Positions 1 through 9,225 of a DNA stretch of 64,000 bases are shown one piece after another. Within the stretch, counting starts at the first letter, position 1; every line of letters begins with the position of its first letter. The stretch is from Nematostella vectensis (taxonomy: Eukaryota; Cnidaria; Anthozoa; Actiniaria; Edwardsiidae). A program made the position numbers and the translations under genes. The notes beneath the pieces were generated by a model, which saw only the letters and a program-made list of their open reading frames with translations, had not been told where the DNA came from and did not search any database. Location of the stretch: positions 12,765,181-12,829,180 of the forward strand of contig NC_064036.1 in the NCBI RefSeq assembly GCF_932526225.1, read 5' to 3'.

Positions 1-367
1 CCGTCTTCTGCCACACAGTTCAAGGGGAATTCGTCCCCTCACGTTTTTTTTCCAAGAATCAGAATGGAACGCTTTCAGAGGATCCTATTCAAGTTTAAAG
101 TGTTCCAGTTTTATGAATTGTGAAGTCTTCCACAGAAAAACAAAAAGTATTTATTTCTCAGAAAGCACCATTCACGTTTTGACCCTCATAGTTCTAGCAC
201 AACTCACATAAAAGTGTTCAGTAAAAAGGTTTTTTTAGTATAGAAAGCAGGAAGACATCAGTCGTAGGGGACTGGGACGGGTAGGGTGGGGGCTGCTTAA
301 ACTCACATCGATTTCAGGGTATTATCAATGACTTTATAGTTTAAGTTAGCTCTGAGAATGTCTTGAC

Positions 368-459
368 CGAGGACACGATTTGGCAAAGAATATGTAATAT
401 GACTAATATATATATATATATTAGTCATATTAGATATTCTTTGCCAAATCGTGTCCTCG
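368..459. repeat. 92-nt near-perfect palindrome (fold-back element)
   Basis: Two 46-base arms are reverse complements with one mismatched pair (G near 394 against its partner near 433). The arms begin CGAGGACACGATTTGG and meet in an (AT)n centre near 413. There is no loop beyond the AT run. It could be a snap-back MITE or the template of a long hairpin RNA. I found no target-site duplication beside it and no other copy in the window. Confidence 0.85.
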
Positions 460-1146
460 CTGCATAGCCTCCTCTGCAGGCATCTCAAAGAGCAGAAAGA
501 GAAAATATAGGATTGGGTTTCCTGTGGCAAAAAAAAAACGGAAGTGACAAACCGTAAATCCCTCCTCTTGCAATTTCGCCACAGGTAACCCTTTTTATCC
601 CTCCTTTTCTTTACGAGCTGCCTGCGTAGTACTGCGTAACTAAATTCACAAACCTGAAAAGGACTGGGTCAACTTCTGGTGCACAGGTCCGTCTAAATCG
701 AAAACGATTACTCTAGAGCTTAGTTCTAATTCAGAAGATGTTTTTACTGAGGGACAAAGGCGGACCAGAGCTTCATTCCTGTTTGTTAAAAAAAAAACGC
801 TTTTTCGTTTGTTTGCGGTCACAAACCTAGAGATTGTGTTAGTAGAAAAAACGATTATACAGTATAATGAATAGAGACTGTAGAAATCTGAATAGAGAAA
901 TTTTGAAAGAAAAACATTGGTACTCTTTGTCTTATTGGGTAAATTTAAGCCCATGCAGAATTTTTTATCGACGAGAATGAAACTATCTTTTTGTGTGTTC
1001 TGTACGTGCATCTTCGGTCATCCGAAAGGGGCGGGGAAGTAGCATCCCCCTCTTCCTCCCCCACCCCCCCAAAAGGGACAAGGGGGGTGAAACTTGAATA
1101 ATGTCTCATGGATGCATAAGTCGGCGAAAATTTCTGCTCAGATATT

Positions 1147-1780
1147 TCACTTACTATCCGCCTGTTTGACTCATTTGTGAAACCGGCCTTACTATATGGA
1201 AGTGAGCTTTGGGCTCTAGAGGGGAAATAAAATGAGATGTGTGATCCTGTTGAACAGGTCCAAATAAAATTCTGTAAAATGCTACTGGGAGTTGGCAAGA
1301 GGGCAGACAACAGTGCTTGTAGGGCAGAATTGGGACGCTTCCCACTACGAATTGAAACCATAAAAAACACAACAAAGTATTGGTTTAGACTTATTCACCA
1401 AAGTGATAGTAGAATGACCAAAAACGCGTACAAAGAGGGTCTCTTGAGATCTCTATCTTGGCCTAGCCTTGTCAAAAAAACCTTAATTGCAAACGGGTTT
1501 GGATGGCTTTGGGATTCACAAAAAAATATAGATGCGCAAGCAACCCAAAATTTTATTTCTGCCTTTGAAATATAAGTTTTATGGCGCTTATCAATCCGTC
1601 CAAGTCTAATGCTGCTCAAATAGCCAAGTACATCTTCACTTGTTTTGAAAGGCGCAAAGCGACTGTTCAGTCATGTTTTCCGCCTTCATTTTCATTACTT
1701 CATCATTTATTGTTCATGTATTCAAATGCGCCAGAGTTGGTACACTGAAGGACAATAAATCATTCTGATTCTGATTCTAA
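1147..1780 (+). pseudogene. 3' end of an L2/CR1-like non-LTR retrotransposon (RT C-terminus), broken
   Basis: The plus-strand translation from 1147 reads as the C-terminal part of a reverse-transcriptase polyprotein of the L2/CR1/Jockey type, with the familiar motif KPALLYGSELW followed after a gap by VQIKFCKMLLGVG and CRAELGRFPL. An in-frame TAA at 1228-1230 interrupts it. The frame ends at 1573-1575, and a further C-terminal piece appears in another frame at about 1611-1755, so there has been at least one indel. Soon after comes a short 3' tail with AATAAA and repeats of TTCTGA up to about 1780, typical of the 3' ends of such elements. The catalytic RT palm and the endonuclease are absent, so this is a 5'-truncated dead copy. 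The family call is from motif memory and not from a search. Confidence 0.75.
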
Positions 1781-2136
1781 GTATCCTGAAAAATTCTGCC
1801 GTGTTCGCGCTTGAAAATAAAGTTATGCTTTTGTTTGGTATAATTCAAGGAGCAGGTCAGGCGAAGCGTAAGCACTTGTGTTTAGGTATCGCGATGTCTG
1901 TTATCACTAAACAAATTCGGTGTGGCAAATGTTATCAACAACATTATTTTTAAATGCTCATTTATTGTAAAAATACTAAGTGGTAATTTCCTGTGGTTCA
2001 AGTTTCGAGCAATGCTGCTATGACCCTGTTCCACATAACACAACTCTGGAAGAGATCTCTTGATGTCGAAACATCAGAGCAGCTATACAGACTTCATTTT
2101 CCGTTCCGTTCCGTTTCTGTTGTTGACAAAGCATAT

Positions 2137-2142
2137 TTTATT
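2137..2142 (-). terminator. Poly(A) signal AATAAA of the D8C gene
   Basis: On the minus strand AATAAA lies about 120 bases past the stop codon of copy 1. The equivalent hexamers are at 13575-13580, 25145-25150, 36706-36711, 48263-48268 and 59818-59823, there about 237 bases past the stop because of the extra ~117-bp 3'UTR segment. Their conservation and position fit the end of the transcript; the cleavage site itself is not visible. Confidence 0.6.
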
Positions 2143-2263
2143 TGATTACCTAAAAGAAAAATAACAGCAGCTTGTTGCGTAAGCTTGTAAGGTATTCTGA
2201 GTAACAAACTCACGGCAAAATATATCCGAATATATTGGTAGCATTGTTGCAACAGCTCTTACT

Positions 2264-5200
2264 TTAGTAGCCACGGCCACAGTAGCGAAGCCAACAGACG
2301 GGTGTCTTGGGTAGCTGGTAGACGTAGAATCCGCCACAGTTCCTGACTTTGATGTTGTTGCTCCACCTGCAGCAGCTTCCACTCCAGTGATAGCACACCT
2401 TGCGTGTCACCAGGCTGTAACGAAGGCTGGGGTGAGATCCGACCATCCATCCAGGGGCATGGGTGCCACAGCGTCTTACAGGTACACAACTTGTTGGCAT
2501 GGCATTTCCTGCTGCGCCGAGGAAGCGGTACCAGAGATTACCCGGAAGGTCTCTCTGGTCACACTTGAGGCTATTCTGTGCGGTATTGCCAATCGCTCGG
2601 TCAAAGCTGTTGAAGACAGTGTATCTTCGGCACTCTGCAAAGACGAATGAACTCAATCTTCCAAAAGAACATATAGCAATGGATACGATATAAATCATGT
2701 GCTTATAAAACTGATCAAACAGCCATGTATTCAGCCACAAAACATAGTTTAGTTTAAGCTTGCTATTCATTTTGCTATTGCTGTAACTGAAGTGCTGAAA
2801 GTGTGCCACTTTGAGCAAAGGTGATCTATAAAAAACATGGGAGTTACTTGTGGGATGTTTTCACATTTTTTTGTAGTACGGCCAGAAGCTTTGCCAACTG
2901 ACCTACTAATTAATTACTCATTGAATCGTGAGCTTAAGTAAGGGTTCTACACATATTAATTCAGTTTACCTGCGTCATTACTATGCTATTGAATTGAATT
3001 TAAAATACGTAAAATATTTAAGGGTTGCCATCAAAGTGGCTTCATTTTCAATTCAACTCATTTAAGTCATCATTAAATCAGCGAAATTGATCTATAGTCA
3101 TTGATATACAAAAGGGTTGACATCGAAACGACCTGCTATTACAAAGAAAACTAATACTACCTTTTTTTTTATTTCCAGACTTGAACCTCGCACCAAATAG
3201 ATGTCTTTCAAAACAGTTTTCAATTTGGCGGTTTATCCCTTTGAAATAGCCGATTCCATGTTTTCAGTTTAAAAATATGCTACGGGATAAGACACACTTA
3301 CCTCGGCATAAACACAAAAAAACACCAACCTGGAGGAGGAGGTGGAAGCGATACCCGATTGCCGCAGTAGCGAAGCCAACAGACGGGTGTCTTGGGTAGC
3401 TGGTAGACGTAGAATCCACCACAGTTCCTGACTTTGATGTAGTTGCTCCACCTGCAGCAGCTTCCACTCCAGTGATAGCACACCTTGCGTGTCACCAGGC
3501 TGTAACGAAGGCTGGGATGAGATCCGACTATCCATCCAGGGGCATGGGTACCACAGCGTTTTACAGGTACACAACTTGTTGGCATGGCATTTCCTGCTGC
3601 GCCGAGGAAGCGGTACCAGAGATTACCAGGAAGGTCTCTCTGGTCACACTTGAGGCTATTCTGTGCGGTATTGCCAATCGCTCGGTCAAAGCTGTTGAAG
3701 ACAGTGTATCTTCGGCACTCTGCAAAGCCAAATGAACTCAATCTTCAAAAGAACATATAGTCATGGATACGATATAAATGATGTTTTTATAAACTGATCA
3801 AACAGCCATGTATTCAGACACAAAACATAGTTTAGTTTAAGCTTGCTATTCATTTTGCTATTGCTGTAACTGAAGTGCTAAAGTGTGCCACTTTGAGCAA
3901 AGGTGATCTATAAAAAAGCATTGGGGTTACTTGTGGGATTTTTTTCACATTTTTTTTTGTAGTACGGCTAGAAGCTTTGCCAACTGACCTACTAAATGAC
4001 TCATTGAATCGTGAGCTAAAGATAAGTAAGGGCTCTACACATATTCAGTTTACCTGCGTCATTACTATGCTATTGAAATATATCAAGAGATCATATATGA
4101 TGTAAGAGAACGAATCCCCCGTATTAGGGTATGTTTCAGTGATGTCGTCCGTGAAAACTATTTTTAGAACAAGCAGTTTTTTTTAGATACGTGTTAGAAT
4201 TGTGTGTTTACAACACACAATTCTCTTTCAATTCCCTTTTAATGAAAAAGATACTCCCGATAATACGATTAGATTCACACCGATATTGTGGTTATTGAGA
4301 CAGGTATTTCACAAATAAAAGATTTCAAGTCTTTATAATTAAGTAGATCCCAGGTCTCCACCCAGTGGGTGGAGGGAGTGTGTTTTCTGATAAAAATCTG
4401 AACATCCCCGAAAGACCAAAAAGGGATTTGTATGCCATTGCAGTATCTCCACGGGACGTTTGTTATCAGATCTAGCTTAAAAAAAAAGTGTGACTTTCAG
4501 ATTTATCATGTACCAGAGTGATCTAGAATGCCTTCTTTTAATCTAAGTCCCTTATGCTTTATAGTTTTGTCTACAAACAGCACGTCTTTTGCCAACCGAA
4601 AGTGGACTTTGGGCCGTTGTGGGGGGGTGCGAACGCAACCCCTGCACCCCCCCTCCCCCCTGGGTACAGGCCTGTACTAGGCCTAGAAATTTTTCCTTTT
4701 TTTACTATTTTTTTTTATTTCAGCGGTGCAGCAAGTAGGAGACTTGGATGCTTCTTACCAGGTGGTTGAGGAATGCCGTTGCCACAGTAGCGAAGCCAGC
4801 ACACTGGTGTCTTGGGAAGCTGGTAGACGTAGAATGCACCGCAGTTCCTGACTTTGATGTAGTTGCTCCATCTGCAGCAGTTTTTAGTCCAGTGGTAGCA
4901 CACCTTGCGAGTCACCATACCTTGGGCTACAGTGGGATGAGCTCCCACCATCCACCCAGGCGCGTGGGTTCCACAGCGTTTTTCAAGTACACAACTTGTT
5001 GGCATAGCATTGCCTGCTTGTCCAGTGAAACGGTACCACAGGTTACCTGGAAACTCATTCTTGTCACAGCGGAGGGCATTTTGTGCGGTATTGGCCATTG
5101 CACGATCGGCTCCGTGTAACATTGTGTACGATCTGCATTCTAAAGAAAAACACAGCTTTTGATTTATCGGATATCATCTTTTTTTTTTGTAAATTGTCTT

Positions 5201-6952
5201 AGTAAGTATTTTTATCAACATGTCGATCACATACTATTGTTTAGGAATACTAGTTCATTTTATTGTATTGTTTTTAGACAGTCATGAAAATTAATAGCAT
5301 CCAAAAGTATAGCCTGCGTAGCAAGCGTTTCTTTAGAGTTTCAGCAGGAATAGTATAGAGAGCGATACGCAGGCTACCAAAAGTATTATTAGCCAGCTAG
5401 CAAGGTTAATACATCATTTATTATATGGCTATTTAAATTTATTTGAGAAGACATTTCAATGGGAGAAGGGAAACCACGCAAGTCAAGTTTCGTTGATTTG
5501 TTGTGCTAGGTAAGGAAAAAGTCAAATTTCGTTCTAAAGATGCAAAATTCTGTTAGCGCATCGGACCCCTGAGATGGGAATATCTCGGCTACTAATCACA
5601 TCGTGCGGTACGATTATAATATGTCTTCTTACAATATTTACCTGATGGGGGGTAATATGCGCGCGGCTTGATGTCGAGCTTCTCATCTGTCAGAAAAAAA
5701 CATTACATCAAATTAAAATCCTTTAAAAATCGAATTCCGTTTTTATTAAGAAGTAATTTAGTCAGTTAGTAGGATGGATTGAAATTTACCGTAATTAAAT
5801 CTCACTAAAGATTGACATCTCATTTGCATAGAGTTTCATAGCCTACGAAACCACCCGTCACAATAGTCGGATCGACAGGCGCGTGACAGTTCAAAAGACA
5901 GGAATGTGAAAACGTCAACCTCCCGCGTACATCGAAAGCACCGGACGTCATCTATATTTGAAACCGCGCCTTAGGCTTTTTTGTTGACTTGAACGGAATC
6001 CTTTTCTAAAAGTTGAATATGAAATCAAGTCCCACTGGGCTATCGAAAAGAGCTTTTTAAAGCTCTATACAAAAGAAATAGCTTTCAACCTTGATTCTCC
6101 AACAATGATCAAAAAATCGATATCTTTACAATGCGACGTTCGCTACCGACAGTCTTGTAAGCAATAAAAGATGATCGACATTAACTTCAACAAGCCCAAC
6201 ACCGTGGCAATAGAATGCTTCAGTACTCATCGGCGAACGCCAGAATCCTCCTAGATACAAAGTCTGTATGTACCAAACAATGATTCTCACAAGCGAGATC
6301 TCGGCTCAGTGTTGCCACTCTATAAATCAATTCAAACTTAATTTTTATATTAATCAGAAATGTTAAACATATCTTGGAATTCGAGAAATTTAACGGATCC
6401 TCTCGAAAACCATTATGAGTATCAAGCTAAAATACGAATAACCACTCACCTTCAGTGTTGGAGCTTTCTTGAGTGTTCTCCTTGGCAAGGCATCCATAAA
6501 GCAAAGCAAAAACCTTGGGAGAGAAATGTTGAAGCTAAGTTATCCCGACACACTCAATTATTTTAACAAGTATCCAGGTGAACGCCCTTTAACCACTAGG
6601 TCGTGCCAATGAAGACACTTTAGCTAAGACTTGGATTCATTTTAGAAAACTTAAAAGAAAAGAGCCCAGAAGACGATCGTGATTAAGCCGGATTTGTAGT
6701 ACTTATCAGATAAACTTTTAGTTAATATTTTTGTTTCGCGACCGTGATTATACCAGCTAACAGAATCGCTTCGATACCACTAAATTTCCAATATGCTATA
6801 GTTTATAAAACTTTATAAAAGTATGGAAATCAGTAAATCTTGGCGGCACGCTGCTCGAGCTTCTGATAAATTCTTTGTTAAAAGACTGACTACTCCATAC
6901 AGAAGACGCACACAAATGCACTTACTAGTATCCACGAGCAGACCAGCTTCAT
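2264..6952 (-). CDS. Secreted triple-D8C (uromodulin/GP2-like) protein, copy 1, six exons, 425 aa
   Basis: Not recognised as a named gene. Coding exons in transcription order are 6952-6926, 6513-6450, 5686-5642, 5139-4759, 3719-3330 and 2634-2264 (TAA at 2266-2264). All introns are GT-AG, the phases agree (0,1,1,1,1), and the lengths sum to 426 codons. Exon 1 starts in good context (GCCAAGATG). Exons 1-2 encode a textbook signal peptide, MKLVCSWILVFALLYGCLA, with likely cleavage before KEN. Residues 20-45 are an acidic then proline/tyrosine spacer. Three D8C domains follow, one per exon: Cys 47-164, 174-291 and 304-421. Each has ten cysteines in the same spacing and the family signature (GNLWYRF, MPTSC, RCGTHAPGW, VCYHW, CCRW, FYVYQLP, LRYC). 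Linkers are proline-rich (IPQPP; LPPPPP). It ends GRGY with no membrane anchor. In vertebrate UMOD, GP2 and OIT3 this domain accompanies EGF and ZP domains; none are seen here. The protein is probably extracellular; its function is unknown. Confidence 0.88.
2280..2993 (-). repeat. Internal duplicate A: exon 6 plus adjoining intron 5
   Basis: This stretch matches 3365-4077 (exon 5 plus adjoining intron 4), with exon bases offset by exactly 1085 and only small indels in the intron. Homology covers almost the whole domain exon and about 360 bases of intron upstream of it in transcription order. It ends at TGCTATTGAA in both. The same pair occurs in every array unit. Confidence 0.92.
3300..3330 (-). 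promoter_or_regulatory. Two competing 5' splice donors at the end of D8C exon 5
   Basis: The frame-preserving donor is CAG|GTTGGT (exon end 3330). A much better match to consensus, GAG|GTAAGT, lies 28 bases further on (exon end 3302) and would add 28 bases, shifting the frame. Using it would put exon 6 out of frame and stop within a few residues, giving a two-domain protein. Both donors are kept in all copies. Confidence 0.6.
3365..4077 (-). repeat. Internal duplicate B: exon 5 plus adjoining intron 4
   Basis: Partner of 2280-2993. Domains 2 and 3 differ at few residues (such as VKRCG/VRRCG, GWIVG/GWMVG, SNYIK/SNNIK), while domain 1 is clearly older (TMLHGADRAMANT against TVFNSFDRAIGNT). Domains 2 and 3 are thus the products of the most recent exon duplication within the gene. 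Confidence 0.9.
4196..4224. repeat. 12-bp-arm hairpin in intron 4
   Basis: Perfect inverted repeat AGAATTGTGTGT and ACACACAATTCT with a 5-base spacer. It is present in all units. Bases just outside differ: CTTTCAATT in units 1-2 and CTTCCAATT in units 3-6. Confidence 0.7.
4621..4657. repeat. G-run/C-run hairpin in intron 4 with variable C tract
   Basis: GGGGGGGTGC faces GCACCCCCCC across about 13-17 bases, giving a possible 10-bp stem roughly 100 bases inside intron 4. The following C tract varies by copy: C7-T-C6 in unit 1, then about 14, 17, 12, 12 and 16 in units 2 to 6. Such tracts are slippage and sequencing-error hot spots. Confidence 0.65.
5310..5376. mobile_element. 67-bp micro-MITE, 11-bp TIRs, 9-bp target duplication (unit 1)
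   Basis: The ends TAGCCTGCGTA and TACGCAGGCTA are perfect reverse complements. The direct repeat CCAAAAGTA flanks the element at 5301-5309 and 5377-5385. It lies in intron 3 of the D8C gene. A 9-bp duplication fits Mutator-like transposases, but the family is a guess. Confidence 0.8.
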
Positions 6953-7400
6953 CTTGGCGAAGAGGTTTTCGGTGAAAGCAGATGTGGCTAACCCAGTTGC
7001 TTGAGCTTACCTCGCTCAATGGATATTTCGAGGTGTGACTTTAGTTTTATCAACTTCTTTGTCCCCGCCTCCTCGAATGATTGACAGTTTTAAAAAGAGA
7101 GCCTCTTAGGAATTTACAAGTATAAAAGGCCTTTTTCAAAGGAAGATGTTTTACTGAATATGCTTCCTTCCCATCTCATTCCATATAGCACACGTTATAA
7201 CAAATGAAACGGGCCTTAGATTATTACAACTATCTTCATCGTTAGAATTGGCGCGAAATTCGAACGTGCGTTATCAGTTGAACTTGCGCCTCCCTGGGGA
7301 CATTAGCATGCAGCTTGTGAGTCGCCACGTCAGCTCGCTAGAGTATTTAAGCAGTTCCATATATAAATTCAAGGCCTTTTCAGAAATCTACGCAAGCCGG
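6953..7400. promoter_or_regulatory. Divergent promoter interval between the D8C gene and the zinc-knuckle pseudogene
   Basis: The D8C start codon (6952, leftward) and the first splice donor of the rightward pseudogene (7400) are under 450 bases apart. Leftward, GATAAAA on the minus strand near 7045-7051 is a weak TATA candidate about 95 bases before the start codon. Rightward, there are TATAAAAG at 7121-7128, TATATAAAT at 7360-7368 and a CRE-like ACGTCA at 7327-7332. Equivalent intervals start at 18511, 30079, 41640 and 53196. The transcription starts are inferred, not seen. Confidence 0.4.
7360..7399 (+). promoter_or_regulatory. TATA box and short first exon of the zinc-knuckle transcription unit
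   Basis: TATATAAAT at 7360-7368 is followed about 30 bases later by a short segment ending CGCAAGCCG|GTGAGT, a good splice donor at 7400. A matching acceptor, TTTTTATAG, lies at 7484-7491. This would place a 5'UTR intron ahead of the ATG at 7629. Equivalent TATA boxes are at 18918, 30486, 42047 and 53599. Confidence 0.4.
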
Positions 7401-7628
7401 TGAGTCGCGCAGGATTTTCTTTGCTTTAAATTTGGGCTACGTCGCCAAAGTTATATTTTCGTCCATTCGTTATTCTCCCTTATTTTTATAGATACACATT
7501 GGAATCCTGCTTCTGGTTTACTATATTCTTTTATTTATAACCACTTGTCTTGGTGGTCTTAGTTTATATTTTATTTCTAACATTTTACTTCTATTTTTGT
7601 GCGTTAGTTTGCTCGTTATTTCACTTTA

Positions 7629-8798
7629 ATGGCTGCCCCGGTTCAACCTGCCCCCGAAGCTTTGCAAGCGCTCGTTGGAGCTGCTGTCGCTCAGGGAGCT
7701 GACGCGGTTCCTGGAGACTAACAAACGCCTATTGAAAGCAATGAGGTAATCTTTGTTCTTTAACTTTTCGCCTCGATACATTTTTATACTACAGTTTAGT
7801 TTAGTATCTAGCAGTTTTTTATTTTCGGTTAGTCCGCTTTCGTTTTTTTCTGGTTTACTAGTATTAGTTTGGTCCATATTTACTCGTTCCTAAGGTTAGT
7901 TTTGGCGCTTTCAACATTTTAAGTGTGTTCTTGCAGTCAATAGAAGTGTATTTACTACTAGTTTTCTCATGTTTATATATATTTTTAGCATATAACTCTC
8001 GCAATTATATTTTTGGGTCTGTTGCTGGACTTCGGGTTTTTAATTCGGACCATGCTTTTTCCGAATTTTCCGTAGTTGTTTTGGGAACGTACGGTTTCAG
8101 TTCTTATCCTGGTCTTTATAGCTTGTTCTAGTGTTTATTTTATCTTATTTCTTGTATACACAAGTACACATCAGCCTCTAGTTTTTGCCTTCGTTTCGCT
8201 TTACATTTCACTCTGTGTATCGGCAAAAGAGTCAGCGAGTGTCGGATTTTTTTTTTTAGTCGGCGAGTGTCGGTTTTTATCGCTGTACGTCGGAATTGTG
8301 TTGTCATAAGTCGAACTTTAGACACCGTGTGTCAGTTTTGAATCGCTGTGTGTGGGCATTTAGTAGCCGTCTCGGCATTGTGTGTCCAAAACAAATTTTG
8401 TACAATCCTTTTCTAGGTATATATCAGAGTTTTGTTTAATAGAGTTTCCAATCAGTTGTTTTGCGAGTTATTAAAGTTTTTGTGTTATATTTTGATGTGT
8501 TCTAGCTCGGGCAGTTGAGAGAGCGGATTGAGGAGCTGCGCAAGCTACAAGACTCGGGGTCTGTGGACTCAACGCTTCGCCATCTAAGAGAAATGTTGGC
8601 CAAGAAGTTGCCATAGCTAAAGAGATTCAGAAAGCGCTTAAATCTGCGTCCTCTGCAACTCCTCGGCGCTTAGAGTCTGGCCCGTACTACTGAGACTCGT
8701 GTCCTTCTGTAATATGTTATTTCTGTGGTCGCAGAGGACACATAAGCAGAAACTGTTATGCCAAACGAGGTGGTCGTGGCCAAGGTCGCGGCTATTAA
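7629..8798 (+). pseudogene. Gag-like zinc-knuckle protein, spliced and broken, unit 1
   Basis: A first coding block starts at ATG 7629 (MAAPVQPAPEALQALVGAAV) and ends at a donor after 7745. A second block begins at acceptor TTCTAG (ends 8505) with a helical, charged run, LGQLRERIEELRKLQD. It ends with a CCHC zinc knuckle at 8715-8756 (CYFCGRRGHISRNC, spacing C-X2-C-X4-H-X4-C), then an RG-rich tail and TAA at 8796. Breaks: in-frame TAA at 7719-7721, TAG at 8614-8616 with a frame change just before it, and TGA at 8691-8693. The layout of coil, knuckle and RG tail resembles retroelement Gag or a domesticated Gag-like protein; no RT or integrase follows. The same breaks in every unit show that it died before the array formed. 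Confidence 0.6.
8220..8390. repeat. Degenerate GCGAGTGTCGG-type repeats in the pseudogene intron
   Basis: GCGAGTGTCGG occurs twice (near 8234 and 8264), followed by decayed relatives such as ATCGCTGTACGTCGG and ATCGCTGTGTGTGGG, spaced about 25-35 bases apart with T-runs between. The same is present in units 2-5. Confidence 0.45.
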
Positions 8799-9225
8799 TA
8801 TGATCGAGTCATTGTTTCAATTTCATGTTAATGTATTTCTCTATAAAGGGTTAATTCCAGGTGTAGTTACTTCATTTTTCCCGCTTCTCTGTGGAATATT
8901 TTTATTATACTTTATATCTTCACAGTTTACATACTCGTGGTTTTTATTACATATTATTAGTGAATGTATTCAATGGAAGCTATTTTGCATAGTTATACAC
9001 TCTTTCCGTAATTTTAGGGGAAATCTAAATCAACTCCCTATAGCTTGTCTTCGGACGGGCTTCTTATATCCAATATCGTAAGATCGAGGTAATTTCTCAT
9101 ATATTTCACTGTATTTTCGCCGGGAGAAAGGACGCCATCGAAAAATCGAGGTTATTGTAAAAAAATTTTGTTGTTTCAGAGTTTTATATGGGGGTTGGGG
9201 GGTGAATTAACCCCTGCGAAATGAA
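8799..9225. other. AT-rich spacer, nothing supported
   Basis: It follows the pseudogene stop. A 107-codon open frame beginning at 8758 inside the pseudogene runs into it but starts in the wrong frame and has no domain. I see no RNA gene or splice structure. Confidence 0.5.

Larger units (their letters stand above)
1..1856. other. Left flank of the tandem array, single copy
   Basis: None of this stretch recurs later in the window. It contains a long palindrome at 368-459 and a retrotransposon remnant at about 1147-1780. I see no supported gene in 1-367 or 460-1146; the small open frames there have no recognisable domain, splice context or coding character. The last ~75 bases before 1857 are AT-rich and unremarkable. 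Confidence 0.75.

Noticed and set aside
2635..2818. N-terminal extension of the terminal D8C exon to a methionine at 2818 (184-codon frame)
   Set aside because: The extension is intron sequence: a good acceptor (TTTGCAG) sits at 2635, the same acceptor serves exon 5, and the extension is not cysteine-rich or domain-like.
4748..5119. 123-codon plus-strand open frame across D8C exon 4, present in all copies
   Set aside because: It is antisense to the well-supported domain exon and shows no domain; its conservation is a by-product of the exon and of recent duplication. The 87-codon frames at 2387-2650 and 3472-3735 are rejected likewise.
2264..6952. The D8C protein as a venom toxin
   Set aside because: Signal peptide, cysteine richness and tandem amplification invited the idea, but the domain is the uromodulin/GP2 type, too large and regular for known cnidarian peptide toxins, and nothing in the sequence shows toxicity.
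8758..9081. 107-codon hydrophobic open frame
   Set aside because: It begins inside the zinc-knuckle segment in a different frame, is T-rich low-complexity translation and has no family resemblance.
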